NCBI GenBank assembly: GCA_937905915.1
Contig: CALCVR010000276.1
Span: 1-5,796 of the forward strand
Reading direction: 5' to 3'
DNA length: 5,796 nt
Source of the DNA: an uncultured Eubacteriaceae bacterium
Lineage (GTDB): Bacteria; Bacillota; Clostridia; Oscillospirales; Acutalibacteraceae
The notes beneath the pieces were generated by a model. The model was not told the origin of the DNA, did no database searches, and saw nothing but the letters and a program-made list of their open reading frames with translations. Position numbers and translations under genes: made by a program. This document shows, piece by piece, positions 5,156 through 5,796 of this stretch (the first letter of the stretch is position 1; the number at the start of each line of letters is the position of its first letter).

Positions 5156-5796
5156 AGACTTTACCCCTTTCCAAAAGGCCTTCCCTCCGAATGGTGTAGA
5201 TGTAGTCCAGATGGCGGATGCGGAAGGTGCCGATGCCTCGTCCATCCGCCTGGACGGCCTCGTGAGCCATCTCACCGGCAAGGCCCATGAGGATCAGACA
5301 GGCGGTGGCGGCAGTGAAGGCGTCACCGGCCCCGGCGCAGGCTCCGGTCAAGGCCGACGCCATACAGCCGGTACCGGTGACGTCGCACAACATAGGATGT
5401 CCATTTGCCACAAAAGCAGTGCGTTTCCCATCTGAAATGATGTCCACTGCGGCGGTAGCAGCCACGACGGTATTTAGTTTTTGAGCAAGCTCGGCCACTA
5501 AGGGAGCCGCTTGTTCGGCATTGTCCAAGGCGACGGCGTCACCAGCGCCGGCGTCCACTCCCCTGGTGGAGGAAGTCATACCGGCCAAAGCTTTGATTTC
5601 CGACATATTGCCCCGGATGATATCGGGATGAACCTCATCGATGTATTGCTGGCAGCACTGGTTGCGAAGGTTGGAAGCGCCGCAGCCCACTGGATCCAGG
5701 ATGACCGGGACGCCCAAACGCTTGGCGGCACGCCCTGCTTTGAGCATGGCGGGAAAGATGGTTTCGCTGAGGATACCCAGGTTGATAACCAAAGCT
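5142..5796 (-). CDS. thiM: Hydroxyethylthiazole kinase, N-terminus outside the window
   Basis: ThiM phosphorylates the salvaged thiazole alcohol 4-methyl-5-(2-hydroxyethyl)thiazole with ATP, feeding ThiE. The last 217 codons are visible, and the frame runs off the right edge (ALVINLG at the boundary matches the interior family sequence). About 55 N-terminal residues are therefore missing from the usual ~270. Ribokinase-fold signatures in the fragment (numbered from the first visible residue): LDPVGCGAS (33-41), IIRGNMSEI (59-67), ANGHPMLCDVTGTGC (130-144). Cys144 is the conserved cysteine next to the anion hole. The phosphate-contacting segment usually reading TG..D appears as ATAAVD here, a mild deviation. 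The TGA stop lies inside the start of thiE, a 14-base overlap. A TTG at 5792 is an internal codon, not a start. The operon promoter, and a TPP riboswitch if present, would lie further right. Confidence 0.94.
   Translation of the reverse strand, partial: ALVINLGILSETIFPAMLKAGRAAKRLGVPVILDPVGCGASNLRNQCCQQYIDEVHPDIIRGNMSEIKALAGMTSSTRGVDAGAGDAVALDNAEQAAPLVAELAQKLNTVVAATAAVDIISDGKRTAFVANGHPMLCDVTGTGCMASALTGACAGAGDAFTAATACLILMGLAGEMAHEAVQADGRGIGTFRIRHLDYIYTIRREGLLERGKVYESR
5164..5172 (-). promoter_or_regulatory. Ribosome binding site for thiE inside the thiM coding region
   Basis: Read on the minus strand this is GGAAAGGGG, eight bases before the thiE ATG at 5155. It settles the thiE start and lies within the last codons of thiM, so ribosomes finishing thiM can reinitiate on thiE. 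Confidence 0.75.

Noticed and set aside
5156..5281. Extended thiE start at 5281
   Set aside because: The added 42 residues overlap thiM in another frame, lack ThiE similarity and have no clear ribosome binding site. The ATG at 5155 has both.
3856..5484. Plus-strand open frames opposite the HAD, thiE and thiM genes (e.g. 3856-4245, 4736-5110, 5211-5435)
   Set aside because: They lie antisense to clearly conserved genes and have no recognisable domains. They are explained as shadow frames of G+C-rich coding DNA.
3859..5796. Horizontal transfer of the thi block, because it looks richer in G+C than the surface protein gene and the left intergenic region
   Set aside because: Conserved enzymes are often more G+C-rich than surface proteins in the same genome. 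There are no mobile-element ends, tRNA or integrase nearby.

Overview
The window looks like chromosomal DNA from a low-to-mid G+C Gram-positive bacterium of the Clostridia (Oscillospiraceae/Lachnospiraceae-like). The grounds are the large secreted protein built from Big_3 immunoglobulin-like repeats, its C-terminal SPSTG sortase signal of the (S/P)PxTG type, strong Shine-Dalgarno sites and long T-tract terminators. No genus can be named from the sequence alone.

Layout, left to right. (1) Positions 1-386 (+) are the 3' end of a metal-ion ABC transporter permease of the ZnuB/MntB (ABC-3) family; its 5' part lies outside the window. It is followed by an intrinsic terminator (401-476). (2) Positions 477-677 hold no gene. 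They carry a candidate extended -10 promoter (499-528), a 5' leader of roughly 140 nt with competing short inverted repeats, and a Shine-Dalgarno site. (3) Positions 678-3788 (+) encode a 1036-residue surface protein: signal peptide, cohesin-like beta domain, Ig-like domain, seven Big_3-like repeats, a helical segment, a C-terminal beta domain, and a cell-wall sorting signal. (4) Positions 3802-3851 are a perfect 50-bp palindrome that acts as a shared bidirectional terminator between convergent transcription units. (5) Positions 3859-5796 (-) are a tightly packed operon read right to left: thiM (5' end beyond the window), thiE, and a HAD-family phosphatase. Each junction overlaps (14 bp and 11 bp).

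The minus-strand genes make a thiamine salvage unit. ThiM phosphorylates hydroxyethylthiazole and ThiE joins the product with HMP-pyrophosphate to give thiamine monophosphate. The HAD protein is translationally coupled to ThiE and may act on a phosphorylated thiamine intermediate, but its substrate is unknown. Any promoter or TPP riboswitch for this operon would lie to the right of the window. The surface protein is its own transcription unit, and nothing in the sequence ties it functionally to the ABC transporter or to the thi genes.

I see no mobile element, CRISPR array, tRNA or rRNA. I do not see a clearly new biological system. The points most worth a second look are the repeat architecture of the surface protein (one cysteine per repeat, a mosaic sixth repeat), its non-canonical sortase signal, and the thiE-coupled HAD phosphatase.
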